Source: Shewanella oneidensis MR-1
GTDB taxonomy: Bacteria; Pseudomonadota; Gammaproteobacteria; Enterobacterales; Shewanellaceae
Direction: 5' to 3'
Assembly (NCBI RefSeq): GCF_000146165.2
Contig: NC_004347.2
Coordinates: 3,444,790-3,508,789, forward strand
DNA: 64,000 bases
Shown: piece after piece, positions 7,148 to 16,939 of the stretch
Layout of the letters: each line of letters opens with the position of its first letter
How positions within the stretch are numbered: the first letter of the stretch is position 1
Program-made: the position numbers and the translations under genes
The notes under the pieces: model-generated
What the model saw: only the letters and a program-made list of their open reading frames with translations
What the model was told of the DNA's origin: nothing
Databases searched by the model: none

Positions 7148-9592
7148 TCACGCATTAAATTGGGACTTACCAAAAATTCTTTTCCATATACCCAGAAGAC
7201 CGAGTAAAAGGAGAGAAATACCTAAACTGCCACCGCTACTGTCAGAGCTTGATTGTTCTGCAACGCTTAAGTTAAAACTTTTGCTGAACATCTCACCATT
7301 CGCATCTTTCGCTTCTAGCAAGAAAGTCACTGAACCATTACTCAGAGGCGCCGTACCATTAAGTGAGCCTTCATTTCCAACTGTGTAAACGGTTCTGGCA
7401 CCACTCACTTGTGACCAGTGATAACTGATAGGCAACTTTGCACTTGTAATCATAGGTTTTAGGGTAAATTGTTGACCTAATTGAGCTTGCGTGTCAGCGC
7501 CCTTGAGCGTCGGAGAGGATGTGTTTTTCACAATAACATCAACGTGTTCTTGACTGACAAGCACACCATCAGTGACAGAGAGAGCAAAGGTTAATTTGGT
7601 GTCGGCAGCAACATAATCTGTTGCAATATCCAATTGACTGTTATTGTTAGTAAAGCTAACACTAGGTCCTGCAGTCTGCTGCCAACTAAACTCAAGTTTG
7701 GCGTCTGCTGCGGCATCGATGCTTGCGGTAATTTGTGCATGTTCCCCTTCGTTAATGCTAATACTGCTAAATGGCATCACCTTAGGGGGACGATAACTGG
7801 GTGCTTTAACTTTTATCACAGATAAACCAACACGTTCGACATTGTCTAAATCTTGCACTTTTGCTAAGACGGTATCGGGCAGCTCAAGCCAATTATCAGT
7901 GCTAATTGTAAAAGCTAGCTTATTCGCAGCCTCTTGCACTTGTGAATTTACCACCCCAGCCGATGAGGAGACGGTTTTCTCATGGTGCTGACTTTTTGAA
8001 TCTAATATTTTTAATGTGATTAATTTATCTTCGCCTGGGCTTAAATTAATTGGCGCGATCTTTTCTACAAGAATATCTTTACTGATGCCTGAATTAGCAT
8101 TGCCATCAAAATTCAGAAGGTTAAGTGTTCCACCGGATGAGTCAGTCTCAGAGTCAACAACATAACTGAGTAGAGGTTGACCAAAAATGGTTCTACCAAA
8201 GGCCATATTATCGATAACTTCAATGGGGCCATCGGAAAATGAAACCGGTAAACTGCGATTATCCCCAGTCTTGGTATCAATAACCTGGGCATACAAATAA
8301 TACTTGTAAATCGTTTCTTCACCGTAGGTCATATTAAGATGACCATGTTCATTTAATGTAATAGCCGGGTTGGTATAACCGCTAAACCAGTTATCTAATG
8401 GTCCTTCAGTGTTGAGTCGTTTCCAATCTTTCAGCATGCTTGGATGAGTACTGCCATCACTATTCCAAATAAATTTTCCTTGCTGATTAATAGCAACACC
8501 TTTAATTGCACTATAGTGGCTACTTTCACCGCTTTCCGCTTGCACTGACTGACTTGCTGGCCAAGTCACATAGTAAGTTTCACCATCATAGGCAAGTGAG
8601 ACTGCACCATTTTCTAATGAATCACCAGAAAGCCTTAAGCCTTGTCCCGAGAAGACTTTTTGGCCATCAGCCCGCACATGCTGTAGAAGGATAATCCCCT
8701 GATTCGGACCAGTAATATGATAAAAACTGAGAACGACGCCCCCTTCTCCATCACTTTTAACTTGAACGGATCGTCCACTATTAACTTGATGAAGAAAGTT
8801 GTCTCCAGAAGTAATGCTAACAGGCTCTGCCCACATAGGCTTTCCATCGACGATGGAGTATTTTTGCATCATAAAGTGGGAGGCGGTTGTGTCAGGTGTC
8901 GCTCCTACTTCGAGTAACACAATGACAGAATCATCACTCACTATCGGTTGGCTGGCAAAGGTATAGCTATTATTGATAGTAATATCTTTACTCCATACCA
9001 ATTTGCCTTCTTTATTGACACAACTAAGACTACCAAAAGTATCGACCGTATAGTTAGAGGTAGACTTACTCCATGCTGCAACAATATGCTCTGCATGCGC
9101 CCCCAAACTAATACCAAGACTATTAACGGGAAGATCAACATTAGGGGTTAAATTTAAAGGTTGTTCCCAAGCCAACTTTCCATCTTTGGATATTTTGGCT
9201 AAATAAACTGCACTGTGGTCACTATAATTGCTACCTTCAAATATATCGGAAGCGATATAGGCATTCCCCTCTGAATCGGTAACAGCACCATAGTAAGAAG
9301 CCCAAGCTTTGCTTGTATCAAACACGAGTACAGGCTCATTCCAAGATGGATTTCCAAGTGAGTCATAGTGTTGAATTAAAACATCAAATCCCCCTTTATC
9401 ATCGTAAAATCCACCATTTCGGAAGCTGACAAAAGCACCGCCATCATTATCAGGGGCAATAAGCGGTGAATTCGCATCCTGTGCAACACGAATAGGGTCC
9501 AATGTTGGGGTACTGGGCCATTGAGCAAAAGCTGACGTCGATGTCCCAAGCAGAAGTGAAATCACTGCAGCTATGTAACTTTTTTTGGTCAT
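7148..9592 (-). CDS. Large secreted GlyGly-CTERM protein of unknown function
   Basis: An 814-residue protein with a signal peptide cleaved near SAFA. The first roughly 480 residues contain recurring blade-like segments (GN-x-SWNEP, GKLAWEQP, GKLVWSKD), suggesting a beta-propeller. About 300 residues of Ig/PKD-like beta domains follow, then a serine-rich linker and a GlyGly-CTERM tail (SSGGSLGISLLLLGLLG then basic residues). It is expected to be surface-sorted through rhombosortase and type II secretion. No catalytic motif was recognised. It lies between the response regulator gene and the subtilase on one strand; it could be a substrate-binding or adhesive partner of the protease. The gene 5' region holds a perfect 20-bp palindrome, a likely control site. 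Confidence 0.8.
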   Translation of the reverse strand: MTKKSYIAAVISLLLGTSTSAFAQWPSTPTLDPIRVAQDANSPLIAPDNDGGAFVSFRNGGFYDDKGGFDVLIQHYDSLGNPSWNEPVLVFDTSKAWASYYGAVTDSEGNAYIASDIFEGSNYSDHSAVYLAKISKDGKLAWEQPLNLTPNVDLPVNSLGISLGAHAEHIVAAWSKSTSNYTVDTFGSLSCVNKEGKLVWSKDITINNSYTFASQPIVSDDSVIVLLEVGATPDTTASHFMMQKYSIVDGKPMWAEPVSITSGDNFLHQVNSGRSVQVKSDGEGGVVLSFYHITGPNQGIILLQHVRADGQKVFSGQGLRLSGDSLENGAVSLAYDGETYYVTWPASQSVQAESGESSHYSAIKGVAINQQGKFIWNSDGSTHPSMLKDWKRLNTEGPLDNWFSGYTNPAITLNEHGHLNMTYGEETIYKYYLYAQVIDTKTGDNRSLPVSFSDGPIEVIDNMAFGRTIFGQPLLSYVVDSETDSSGGTLNLLNFDGNANSGISKDILVEKIAPINLSPGEDKLITLKILDSKSQHHEKTVSSSAGVVNSQVQEAANKLAFTISTDNWLELPDTVLAKVQDLDNVERVGLSVIKVKAPSYRPPKVMPFSSISINEGEHAQITASIDAAADAKLEFSWQQTAGPSVSFTNNNSQLDIATDYVAADTKLTFALSVTDGVLVSQEHVDVIVKNTSSPTLKGADTQAQLGQQFTLKPMITSAKLPISYHWSQVSGARTVYTVGNEGSLNGTAPLSNGSVTFLLEAKDANGEMFSKSFNLSVAEQSSSDSSGGSLGISLLLLGLLGIWKRIFGKSQFNA

Positions 9593-9676
9593 TTTATATG
9601 ACTCCTTAATTGTTATTCACAATGTCCATTAAGGAGTTTTATAAATATGAAGTCCATGGGACCTAATGAGCATATT

Positions 9677-9696
9677 ACTAGGACTAAAGTCCTAGT
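9677..9696. promoter_or_regulatory. Perfect 20-bp palindrome, candidate response-regulator operator
   Basis: ACTAGGACTAAAGTCCTAGT is a perfect 9-2-9 inverted repeat, 85 bases upstream of the 814-residue gene and just downstream of the response regulator gene. It has no following T tract, so it is not a terminator. Its symmetry suits a dimeric LuxR-type regulator such as the one encoded next to it; the binding is inferred. Confidence 0.55.
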
Positions 9697-9789
9697 CTAT
9701 ATTTAGCGACCATTCACAAGCTGAGCCACTAAAAACAACTTAATAACGAGAATGAAATTAGATAGGTGCTTATATAAAAAGCCTTACTA

Positions 9790-10410
9790 TTAACTTTCAG
9801 AAAGCAATAGTGCAGCTTGGGTTCTATTTTTGACATCTAACTTCTCAAAAATAGCAGAGATATGTGCTTTTACGGTTTTTTCAGAGATATTTAAACTATC
9901 GGCTATAGTCTTATTTGAATGACCCGCAGCGATTAAATGTAACACTCTGAATTGACTAGGGGTTAGTGTTTTAATTTTTTTTGCATTGATTGTTTCTATA
10001 GATGATTTAATTTGAGTAAGGGGAAATTGATAACTACCATCAAGGATTTGCTCTACCTGTTTAAAAATATTAGTAGGGGCCGTAGATTTTGAAATAAATG
10101 CAGCCCCATGTTGAATACATTGGCTACGGGCAATAAGATCATCTAATGCACTGATCACAACAATGGGTAATGTTGGAAACTGAGTTCGCAAAAATGACAA
10201 CCCTGCATAACCGCTACTTCCCGGCATGAACAGATCCATGATTAACAAATCGATCTCTTCCACTTGCAGGTAAAGACTATCAAATAATTCAATATAATTA
10301 TTGGCCTGAGAAACTTGTGTACCGGGGAGATGGGAAACAAGGCCATTGACTAAAGCATCTAAGTATAAAGGGTGGTCATCGGCAATCATGACATGAAAAG
10401 TCGGCAACAC
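9790..10410 (-). CDS. NarL/FixJ-type response regulator
   Basis: A 206-residue two-domain regulator. The receiver domain has D11-D12, phospho-acceptor D59 (IMDLFMPG), S87 and K108. A LuxR-type helix-turn-helix occupies about residues 143-203 (LTPSQFRVLHLIAAGHSNKTI, ISEKTVKAHISAIFEKL). It starts 2 bases after the hybrid kinase stop and is almost certainly co-transcribed with it. The likely targets are the two secreted-protein genes downstream, whose upstream region holds a palindrome at 9677-9696. Confidence 0.93.
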   Translation of the reverse strand: MLPTFHVMIADDHPLYLDALVNGLVSHLPGTQVSQANNYIELFDSLYLQVEEIDLLIMDLFMPGSSGYAGLSFLRTQFPTLPIVVISALDDLIARSQCIQHGAAFISKSTAPTNIFKQVEQILDGSYQFPLTQIKSSIETINAKKIKTLTPSQFRVLHLIAAGHSNKTIADSLNISEKTVKAHISAIFEKLDVKNRTQAALLLSES

Positions 10411-10412
10411 AC

Positions 10413-13400
10413 TTATTTCCTTTTACTCTGGTTTAATAACCACATCAGCTTACCCAATTTCAAGGGCTTAGAAAAGAAAAATAGATCTGTTTGTGACGGA
10501 ATTCGGAGTCCTGCTTCAGGATTACCTGACATGTAAATCAATGGTTTAGCATCTGTTAAGCGCTGTCGGTACTCAACTAAGTATGCAAGTCCATCTTGCT
10601 CAGTTCCTATATCTATGTCAGATAGAATTGCATCAAAGATAGCGGTTTTATCCTGTAGTAATGATATCGCATGTCGGTAACCACTTACTTTTATGCCACG
10701 TACCATGAGTGACGAGCACAGATGATTGAGTTGCTCATAGTCATCTTCAACAATACCTAAGTGAAATATTGCAGCCTCATCTTCAATATGACTAAAAGTA
10801 GGCTTATCAATCAATGGCAATTTCAAGGTAAATTGTGTTCCTTCCCCTAAAGTGGAACGTATTGAAAGCGAGATCCCTAATAAATCTGCAATACCTTTCA
10901 CAACTGAAAGCCCTAAACCTGACCCTTGATAGCGGCTAGTCCAACGTTTAAAAGGGGTAAATAACTCAGCTTGCATCTGCTGAGTCATTCCTGGTCCTTG
11001 ATCGATTACTTCTATGACTGCATGTTGCCGTTCTTGGCAAACACTTAAACTCACACTGGTATCTGGGTCACTTATTTTTATGGCATTACTCAATATGTTA
11101 TCAATTACACGTCGAAGAAGCAGTGAATCACTAGCAACCCAAACATCCGATTTAATATCAGTCATAAGATTAAGTCGAAAACTCTGTGCCAAAGTTAAGT
11201 GCTCTTCGGCAACCTTAGCAATAAATATACCCAGATCAAAAGATGAGATTTGCGGTACTAATACTCTGGCATCTAGTCGTGACAATTCAACAATGGATGA
11301 AACCAATTGCTCAAGAAAACTGAGGCTCGTATTAATCTTATAACTAAGCTTATTATCTTCAATTTGTTCTAATTGAAGCCTAATTAAGCCTATAGGATGT
11401 TTAAGGTCGTGACTTGCTGCGGCAATAAATCGTGTTTTAGCTGTATTGGCTTCTTCAGCCTCCTCTTTTTTTTGCGCTAATTCATTCGTGCGTATTTGAA
11501 CTTCATGTTCTAGTTTTCGGGAATAATCTTGTTGGTGGCGGTTTTTTTCAACCTCTAGGGCTAAAAGACTTCTATCTGCTTTAATCCTATGGCTCACGAG
11601 TAAAGCAATGACGACTAAACCGATAAAAATATAAAGACTTATTGCTAATGATGACTCCCAAAATCCGGGGGCTATTTCTAATGTAGCCAACGCGATAGGG
11701 CTACTTCTCCCCGAAAAATCACGACTCTCAAGTTCAACCTGATAACTACCTGGCCGCAAGTTTATCATGGGGATAAACGACGACTTTAGTTCAACCCACT
11801 CATCAGAAAGCGATTTTATTCGATAGCGGTAACTTGCTTGTTTGGGTAAATCTGACGGTGTTGCAACAAAATGTAATCGAATAAACTCTGGGGCAGTTAA
11901 CTTACCAGTTCCACTTGAACCCAAACGATACGTAAGACCATCAACATCTAAATGGGTCCATGTAATTTGAGGGGCTGGACTTTTGATTGCTTGGGAGTCA
12001 AACACTAGAGTCAAGCCTCTCTCTCCAGCAAAGTACGGAACATTATTCAAAGTACCGCAACTAAATTGACTAAACTCCTGCTCATGAGTGCCCTGTAAAG
12101 AACTTAAATAAATGAGTGATTCCTGCTGAGAATCAAATATGACGAGACCTTTATGGCTAGATAAGATGAGCTGCCCATTATGATCTCTGATAGCACAAAC
12201 TAAAGTTTGACTGGCTAATTTATCACGGCTTGATACCTGAGTAATACTGATAGGACTCGATGAATCGACCTGGAAAAGTCCAAGATTTGCAGTAAGCACA
12301 TACAGTTTATCTTTTTGAGCAAACAAGTTTATCGCAATACCTAAACCATGATGTTGTTGCCACTGCTGCGGTTTTTGCCAGTCATTATCCATCGATGCCG
12401 ACATCAAGCCATTTTGGTAGGAGGCCACGTAGAGTCGCCCCTGCCAATATTCTGCCGTAGCACTCCCTGTTAAGAATGGTTTTTCCCAGAGTAATTGCCA
12501 TTTATTTTGCCGCTGTTGGTAAACCTTCATACTTGTTAGTAAATGAAATACTCTAATGTCCTCTTGAGGTTGATTCATATTAAATAATTGGACATTTCCG
12601 AGTTGTGCAAATCGTTCTTCTAAAGAGGTAAAAGCACCGTTATGTGGTGTAAGAATAAGATTGTTATTTGTTAATGATGATAGATAAATATCCCCCCCAT
12701 CTACGAATAGATTTGTGGGTACAAATCCCTGAGGGTAATCATATTCACGATATAGACGCAAAATGCTAGCGTCTAAAGTCCATAACGTAAGCTTATCAGG
12801 TTGAGCAATCACTAATCGCTCTTGTCCATTTAACATGACCTTATTAACGGCAAGTTGATTACTAGGATACCCACCAATCCCTGTATTAAACGCTTGAACT
12901 TCTTTATATGTATTCGGTATCCGATATAAGCCATTAAAGGTTCCAACGAAAATATCCCCAGATTTGGCAGGGATGAGATTTCGGGCAATGCGTGATGCTT
13001 GGTAAGCATTATTTTGGCTATGTGGATAAATCCATTCTAACTTATCTGTGATCAAATCTAGACGGCCAATACCTTTATCTGTTGCAAGGAACAACGCAGT
13101 GTCTTGCTGGTAGATCTGAGCAATATTATTTGTAGGTAATTTTTGGTTTGCTTTGGAATATGTGCGGCAATCTAATCCCTGCAAATTACAGGAGTATAGT
13201 CCCTGTTCCATCTGGCTAATCCAAATGCGTTCTGCTGAGATAGTGCTCGCTTTATAAGTTCCTGCGGGAATGTCAGGTTGTAGGGGAGTGACATCCCCAG
13301 TACTCAAATTTAATACCCCAAAACCATTTGGACCGATTAAGAGCAAATGCTGTTCATCATAAGATCCTAATGTATTTATAATCTGGAATAACTCCGGCAG

Positions 13401-13877
13401 TTTAACTTCTTGAACCTGACCCGTGTTAATCTGAAACTGATAAAGTTTTTGCGATGAAAGATAAAATATTGTCTGCTCAGTATGTAACAGCATATGAGAG
13501 ATAGATTGGTTTAAGGTAATAACATGACTCTCAAGCGTAGTAGTATCTATATAATCTAAGCCCACATCACTAGCAACCCATAATCGCCCTTGTTGATCTA
13601 ATGTTAAATCGGTGATAACTGTTCCCGACAAACGATGCTCAGCTTGGTCGCGACGGAATACGAGCAGTTCATTATTGTTAATTAGGTTTAACCCATCTTG
13701 GGTACCAACCCATATACGCCCATAGTTATCTTCCTCTAATGCAAGCACCACATTTTGAGACAGACCATTTTCACTACTAATTTGTTGTGCTAAGGGATAA
13801 TAGGCTGCCTTAGCTTGCGCAGATACAATAAAAGACCAAAAAACTAGAAAAATAGATAGGTAATAACAACGACTCAT
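10413..13877 (-). CDS. Hybrid sensor histidine kinase with periplasmic two-component propeller
   Basis: About 1154 residues. After a signal/anchor segment it carries a large periplasmic sensor of regulator-propeller repeats (for example NGLSQNVVLALEEDNYGRIW) and a Y_Y_Y domain (RYRIKSLSDEWVEL... LRPGSYQVEL). Then come a membrane helix near residue 750, a coiled coil, HisKA with H823 (SHDLKHP), HATPase_c (DQGPGM, GSGLGLSVVKG) and a C-terminal receiver with acceptor D1087. This architecture is common in polysaccharide- and nutrient-sensing hybrid systems. The separate response regulator begins 2 bases downstream. The start is uncertain: the frame opens at 13928, but ATG 13877 puts the hydrophobic segment at the N-terminus; neither has a strong ribosome site. 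The ligand is unknown. Confidence 0.9.
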   Translation of the reverse strand: MSRCYYLSIFLVFWSFIVSAQAKAAYYPLAQQISSENGLSQNVVLALEEDNYGRIWVGTQDGLNLINNNELLVFRRDQAEHRLSGTVITDLTLDQQGRLWVASDVGLDYIDTTTLESHVITLNQSISHMLLHTEQTIFYLSSQKLYQFQINTGQVQEVKLPELFQIINTLGSYDEQHLLLIGPNGFGVLNLSTGDVTPLQPDIPAGTYKASTISAERIWISQMEQGLYSCNLQGLDCRTYSKANQKLPTNNIAQIYQQDTALFLATDKGIGRLDLITDKLEWIYPHSQNNAYQASRIARNLIPAKSGDIFVGTFNGLYRIPNTYKEVQAFNTGIGGYPSNQLAVNKVMLNGQERLVIAQPDKLTLWTLDASILRLYREYDYPQGFVPTNLFVDGGDIYLSSLTNNNLILTPHNGAFTSLEERFAQLGNVQLFNMNQPQEDIRVFHLLTSMKVYQQRQNKWQLLWEKPFLTGSATAEYWQGRLYVASYQNGLMSASMDNDWQKPQQWQQHHGLGIAINLFAQKDKLYVLTANLGLFQVDSSSPISITQVSSRDKLASQTLVCAIRDHNGQLILSSHKGLVIFDSQQESLIYLSSLQGTHEQEFSQFSCGTLNNVPYFAGERGLTLVFDSQAIKSPAPQITWTHLDVDGLTYRLGSSGTGKLTAPEFIRLHFVATPSDLPKQASYRYRIKSLSDEWVELKSSFIPMINLRPGSYQVELESRDFSGRSSPIALATLEIAPGFWESSLAISLYIFIGLVVIALLVSHRIKADRSLLALEVEKNRHQQDYSRKLEHEVQIRTNELAQKKEEAEEANTAKTRFIAAASHDLKHPIGLIRLQLEQIEDNKLSYKINTSLSFLEQLVSSIVELSRLDARVLVPQISSFDLGIFIAKVAEEHLTLAQSFRLNLMTDIKSDVWVASDSLLLRRVIDNILSNAIKISDPDTSVSLSVCQERQHAVIEVIDQGPGMTQQMQAELFTPFKRWTSRYQGSGLGLSVVKGIADLLGISLSIRSTLGEGTQFTLKLPLIDKPTFSHIEDEAAIFHLGIVEDDYEQLNHLCSSLMVRGIKVSGYRHAISLLQDKTAIFDAILSDIDIGTEQDGLAYLVEYRQRLTDAKPLIYMSGNPEAGLRIPSQTDLFFFSKPLKLGKLMWLLNQSKRK

Positions 13878-13950
13878 AAGTGTCAGTCTTTTTTGATAGC
13901 ATTGTGAGCCAACATTAGACCTTACCATTCAGTAAAATGCAAAAACTCCC

Positions 13951-13983
13951 TTAAAAACAAAAGGAACCACAAGGTTCCTTTTT
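13951..13983 (-). terminator. Terminator downstream of der
   Basis: Perfect 8-bp stem AAGGAACC / GGTTCCTT with ACAA loop; T-rich flank on both strands, so it can work in both directions. On the minus strand it ends transcription of der. Confidence 0.8.
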
Positions 13984-13993
13984 AGCATAAGTA

Positions 13994-14188
13994 TTATGGT
14001 GTTGATGTGGCGAGATTAGGTGTTGTTCCGCCAAGCAAGCTCGCGTTTGCCAAACGAGGGATAACATGTCGTTATTCCTATCAACTGACAAACAGCTCTT
14101 ATGAAGAAAGTAATAAAACAGGTTGGCCAAACAAACCCTACAGGCAGTGTTTAGCTGATTAATAATCCTGAAACGTTATCTTCCTAAT
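13994..14188. repeat. Degenerate copy of MITE-like intergenic element
   Basis: The segment aligns with the complete element at 46917-47184: GTGTTGA..., CGAGATTAG, TTGTTC, GCAAGC, AACGAGG, GTTATTC and the terminal CCTGAAACG. Both terminal repeats are eroded. It fills most of the gap between der and the two-component genes. Approximate ends. Confidence 0.6.
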
Positions 14189-14197
14189 TAAGCTAGA

Positions 14198-15661
14198 TTA
14201 TTTTTTTCTATCTTTAATATGGCTCAGGGCGCGTTTACGGCGACGCTCTTGGCTCATAGTCAGCTTTTCCACTTTGTTTTCAAACGGGTTATCACCCTCT
14301 TGGAAACGCAGTTGAATTGGCGTACCGACCACTTTTAATGAACGGCGGAAGTAGTTCATCATGTAACGCTTGTACGAATCAGGCAACTTGCTGACTTGGT
14401 TACCGTGGATAACCACGATTGGTGGGTTATAACCACCGGCGTGGGCGTATTTCAGTTTCACGCGGCGACCATTCACCAATGGTGGCTGATGGTCATCCTG
14501 CGACATTTGCATGATGCGGGTCAACATTGAGGTACTTACGCGGCGAGTCGCACTATCATAAGCTTCTTCAATCGATTCAAACAGATGGCCAACACCAGTG
14601 CCATGCAGCGCCGAAATAAAGTGAATACGGGCAAAGTCGATAAAGCCTAATCGGCGGTCAAGTTCACTCTTAACACGATCTTTTATGCCTTGATCGATGC
14701 CATCCCACTTGTTAACGGCAATCACTAACGCGCGGCCTGCGTTTAGGGCAAATCCTAATAGGCCGAGATCCTGCTCGGCAACGCCTTCACGGGCATCAAT
14801 GATAAGCAATACCACGTTAGCATCTTCAACCGCTTTGAGGGTTTTTATCACTGAGAACTTTTCAATCACTTCATGGACTTTACTGCGACGACGCACCCCC
14901 GCAGTGTCGATAATCACGTATTCACGGCCATCGCGTTCCATCGGAATATAAATACTGTCGCGGGTTGTGCCTGGCTCGTCGTAAACCACCACGCGCTCTT
15001 CACCTAAGATGCGGTTAGTCAGGGTCGATTTACCCACGTTAGGTTTACCGATGATGGCGAGTTTGATCGGTAAGTCCTGCAGACGTTTTTGCTCGGCTTC
15101 GGCTTCTTCTTCAGTGTACTGACGCTCGTCGACCTCTTCCTCTTCACCTTGGCGCTCAATGCCCATGGCTTCAGCGTAAGGTGTTAAGGCATACTCGATC
15201 ATGTTGGTCACGCCGCGACCTTGGGCAGCAGCCATTTGATAGACTTCGCCTAAGCCTAACGACCAAAATTCGGCACAGGCAGAATCGGCGTCAATACCGT
15301 CAATCTTGTTAGCAACCACAAAGGTGGTTTTTTGGCGGCTACGCAGATGCTGGGCGATAGACAAATCCGCTGCGGTTAACCCGGCACGCGCATCGGTCAT
15401 AAATAACACTACATCGGCTTCTTCGATAGCGGCAAGGGACTGCTCGGCCATCTTAGTTTCGATCCCCTCTTCAGTGCCGTCGATACCGCCGGTATCCACC
15501 ACGATAAACTCATAGCCGGATAGGAATGCTCGACCATATTTACGGTCACGTGTTAGGCCAGGAAAGTCGGCAACCAGCGCATCACGCGTACGCGTAAGGC
15601 GGTTAAATAAGGTGGATTTACCGACGTTCGGCCGACCAACAAGGGCCACTACAGGGATCAT
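14198..15661 (-). CDS. der: GTPase Der (EngA), 50S ribosome assembly
   Basis: A 487-residue double GTPase needed for late 50S subunit maturation. G domain 1 has GRPNVGKS (residues 9-16), DTGG and NKID; G domain 2 has GKPNVGKS (about 205-212), DTAG and NKWD. A KH-like C-terminal domain ends in a basic tail ([15 protein letters not shown]). An acidic linker rich in Glu joins the two G domains, as is usual. The frame opens at 15706, but MIPVVALVG at 15661 is the conserved start. It lies downstream of bamB, separated by a terminator, in an order typical of gammaproteobacteria. Confidence 0.98.
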   Translation of the reverse strand: MIPVVALVGRPNVGKSTLFNRLTRTRDALVADFPGLTRDRKYGRAFLSGYEFIVVDTGGIDGTEEGIETKMAEQSLAAIEEADVVLFMTDARAGLTAADLSIAQHLRSRQKTTFVVANKIDGIDADSACAEFWSLGLGEVYQMAAAQGRGVTNMIEYALTPYAEAMGIERQGEEEEVDERQYTEEEAEAEQKRLQDLPIKLAIIGKPNVGKSTLTNRILGEERVVVYDEPGTTRDSIYIPMERDGREYVIIDTAGVRRRSKVHEVIEKFSVIKTLKAVEDANVVLLIIDAREGVAEQDLGLLGFALNAGRALVIAVNKWDGIDQGIKDRVKSELDRRLGFIDFARIHFISALHGTGVGHLFESIEEAYDSATRRVSTSMLTRIMQMSQDDHQPPLVNGRRVKLKYAHAGGYNPPIVVIHGNQVSKLPDSYKRYMMNYFRRSLKVVGTPIQLRFQEGDNPFENKVEKLTMSQERRRKRALSHIKDRKK

Positions 15662-15685
15662 GATTTTGCCTCTAAAAAACTTTTC

Positions 15686-15720
15686 AATAAAAAGCCCCCG
15701 GAACACACTTCCAGGGGCTC
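15686..15720 (-). terminator. Terminator between bamB and der
   Basis: On the minus strand GAGCCCCTGGAA pairs with TTCCGGGGGCT and is followed by TTTTATT. It lies just past the bamB stop and before the der start, so der needs readthrough or its own promoter. Confidence 0.8.
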
Positions 15721-15740
15721 AACAAGGATAACACTTTTAA

Positions 15741-16928
15741 CTAAGGAAGTGTTACAACAGCTAACTTTCCGCTGCGGCCTTGCACGTAGATTTTATCATC
15801 CACCACTATTGGCTGACTGAATAATCCAGAGCTGTCCACTTGAATACGACCGACAATACTGCCGGTGCTGCGGTCGATAAAGTGCAGATAACCTTCAAAA
15901 TCGCCCACGACTAAATAGTCTTTATACACTTCTGGTGAAGTGAGTGTGCGATTTACCAGCTCAGAGTTGCTCCACAGTTCTAGGCCGTTACGTCTATCAA
16001 CCGAGTAGATACGACTGTGGTCATCAACCAAGAACAAACTTAAACCCGCCGTAGTTAATTCATTGAAGCTTGAATACTTACGAGTCCAAATAATCCGTCC
16101 GGTACGCAGCTCCATCGAAACCAAGTTACCGTTATAGCTGACGGCATACAAGTTGTCGCCAAGGATCAGCGGCGTCATATCCACATCAGCCATACGGGTA
16201 AACTCATTGCCACCCGTTGGATTATAGATGGCTTGTTCCCATGCGGCTTGACCATTGTTTTTCACTACAACAGCCACTTTGCCATCGGCGGTACCGATAA
16301 AGAAACCACCCGCTTCATAGGCTGCTGAACCCGTACCCCGGAGCGTCAGATTAGGTAGCTGCATGTCATAGACCCACAGTTTTGCACCTGTATCAACGTT
16401 ATAGGCTTCAAGTGAACCAGAACTAGTACTCACCACCACAACGTCGTCAGCCACGGTTGGCTTAGATAATAATTCACCACCCGCAATCACATGCCATAGC
16501 ACTTGGCCATCTTCGGCATTCAGTGCAGCCAATAGACCACTCTCACCGCCGATAAAGAGTTTATTGCGTGCGGCAGTGATACCTGCAGCTAAGCGTGCAC
16601 CTTTGTTTTTGGCTAAGGCGTTATCACGAAACTCTTCACTAAAATCTTTTCTCCAAACCTGTTCACCCGAGGCTTCGTCAAAGGCCATGACTGCACCATA
16701 ACGGTCAGCAGCAAAAATTTTACCGTAACGAACTGCAGGTGTAAGGCGAGAATAGTAATCTCCAACACCATCACCTACAGAGGCGCTCCAACTTACTTCA
16801 GGAAACACTGTTGCCTGAATCGCAGTTAACTCGCTTACCGGTTCTTCTTCCACATCGCTAGAAGAACAGGCGGATAACATAGCTAGGCTTAACCCAGCGG
16901 CTAGCAGGTTCTTGCACCAAGACTTCAT
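15741..16928 (-). CDS. bamB: Outer-membrane assembly lipoprotein BamB
   Basis: A 395-residue lipoprotein with lipobox LSAC, followed by an eight-bladed PQQ-like beta-propeller. Recurrent blade motifs are seen, such as GEQVWRKDF, GQVLWHVI, GAKLWVYD and GRIIWTRKY. BamB scaffolds the BamACDE complex that inserts beta-barrel proteins. The frame can start at a TTG one codon earlier; ATG at 16928 is preferred. It sits between the YfgM-like gene and der, the standard arrangement, and is probably transcribed from the hisS side. Confidence 0.97.
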   Translation of the reverse strand: MKSWCKNLLAAGLSLAMLSACSSSDVEEEPVSELTAIQATVFPEVSWSASVGDGVGDYYSRLTPAVRYGKIFAADRYGAVMAFDEASGEQVWRKDFSEEFRDNALAKNKGARLAAGITAARNKLFIGGESGLLAALNAEDGQVLWHVIAGGELLSKPTVADDVVVVSTSSGSLEAYNVDTGAKLWVYDMQLPNLTLRGTGSAAYEAGGFFIGTADGKVAVVVKNNGQAAWEQAIYNPTGGNEFTRMADVDMTPLILGDNLYAVSYNGNLVSMELRTGRIIWTRKYSSFNELTTAGLSLFLVDDHSRIYSVDRRNGLELWSNSELVNRTLTSPEVYKDYLVVGDFEGYLHFIDRSTGSIVGRIQVDSSGLFSQPIVVDDKIYVQGRSGKLAVVTLP

Positions 16929-16939
16929 CAAGGGATCCC

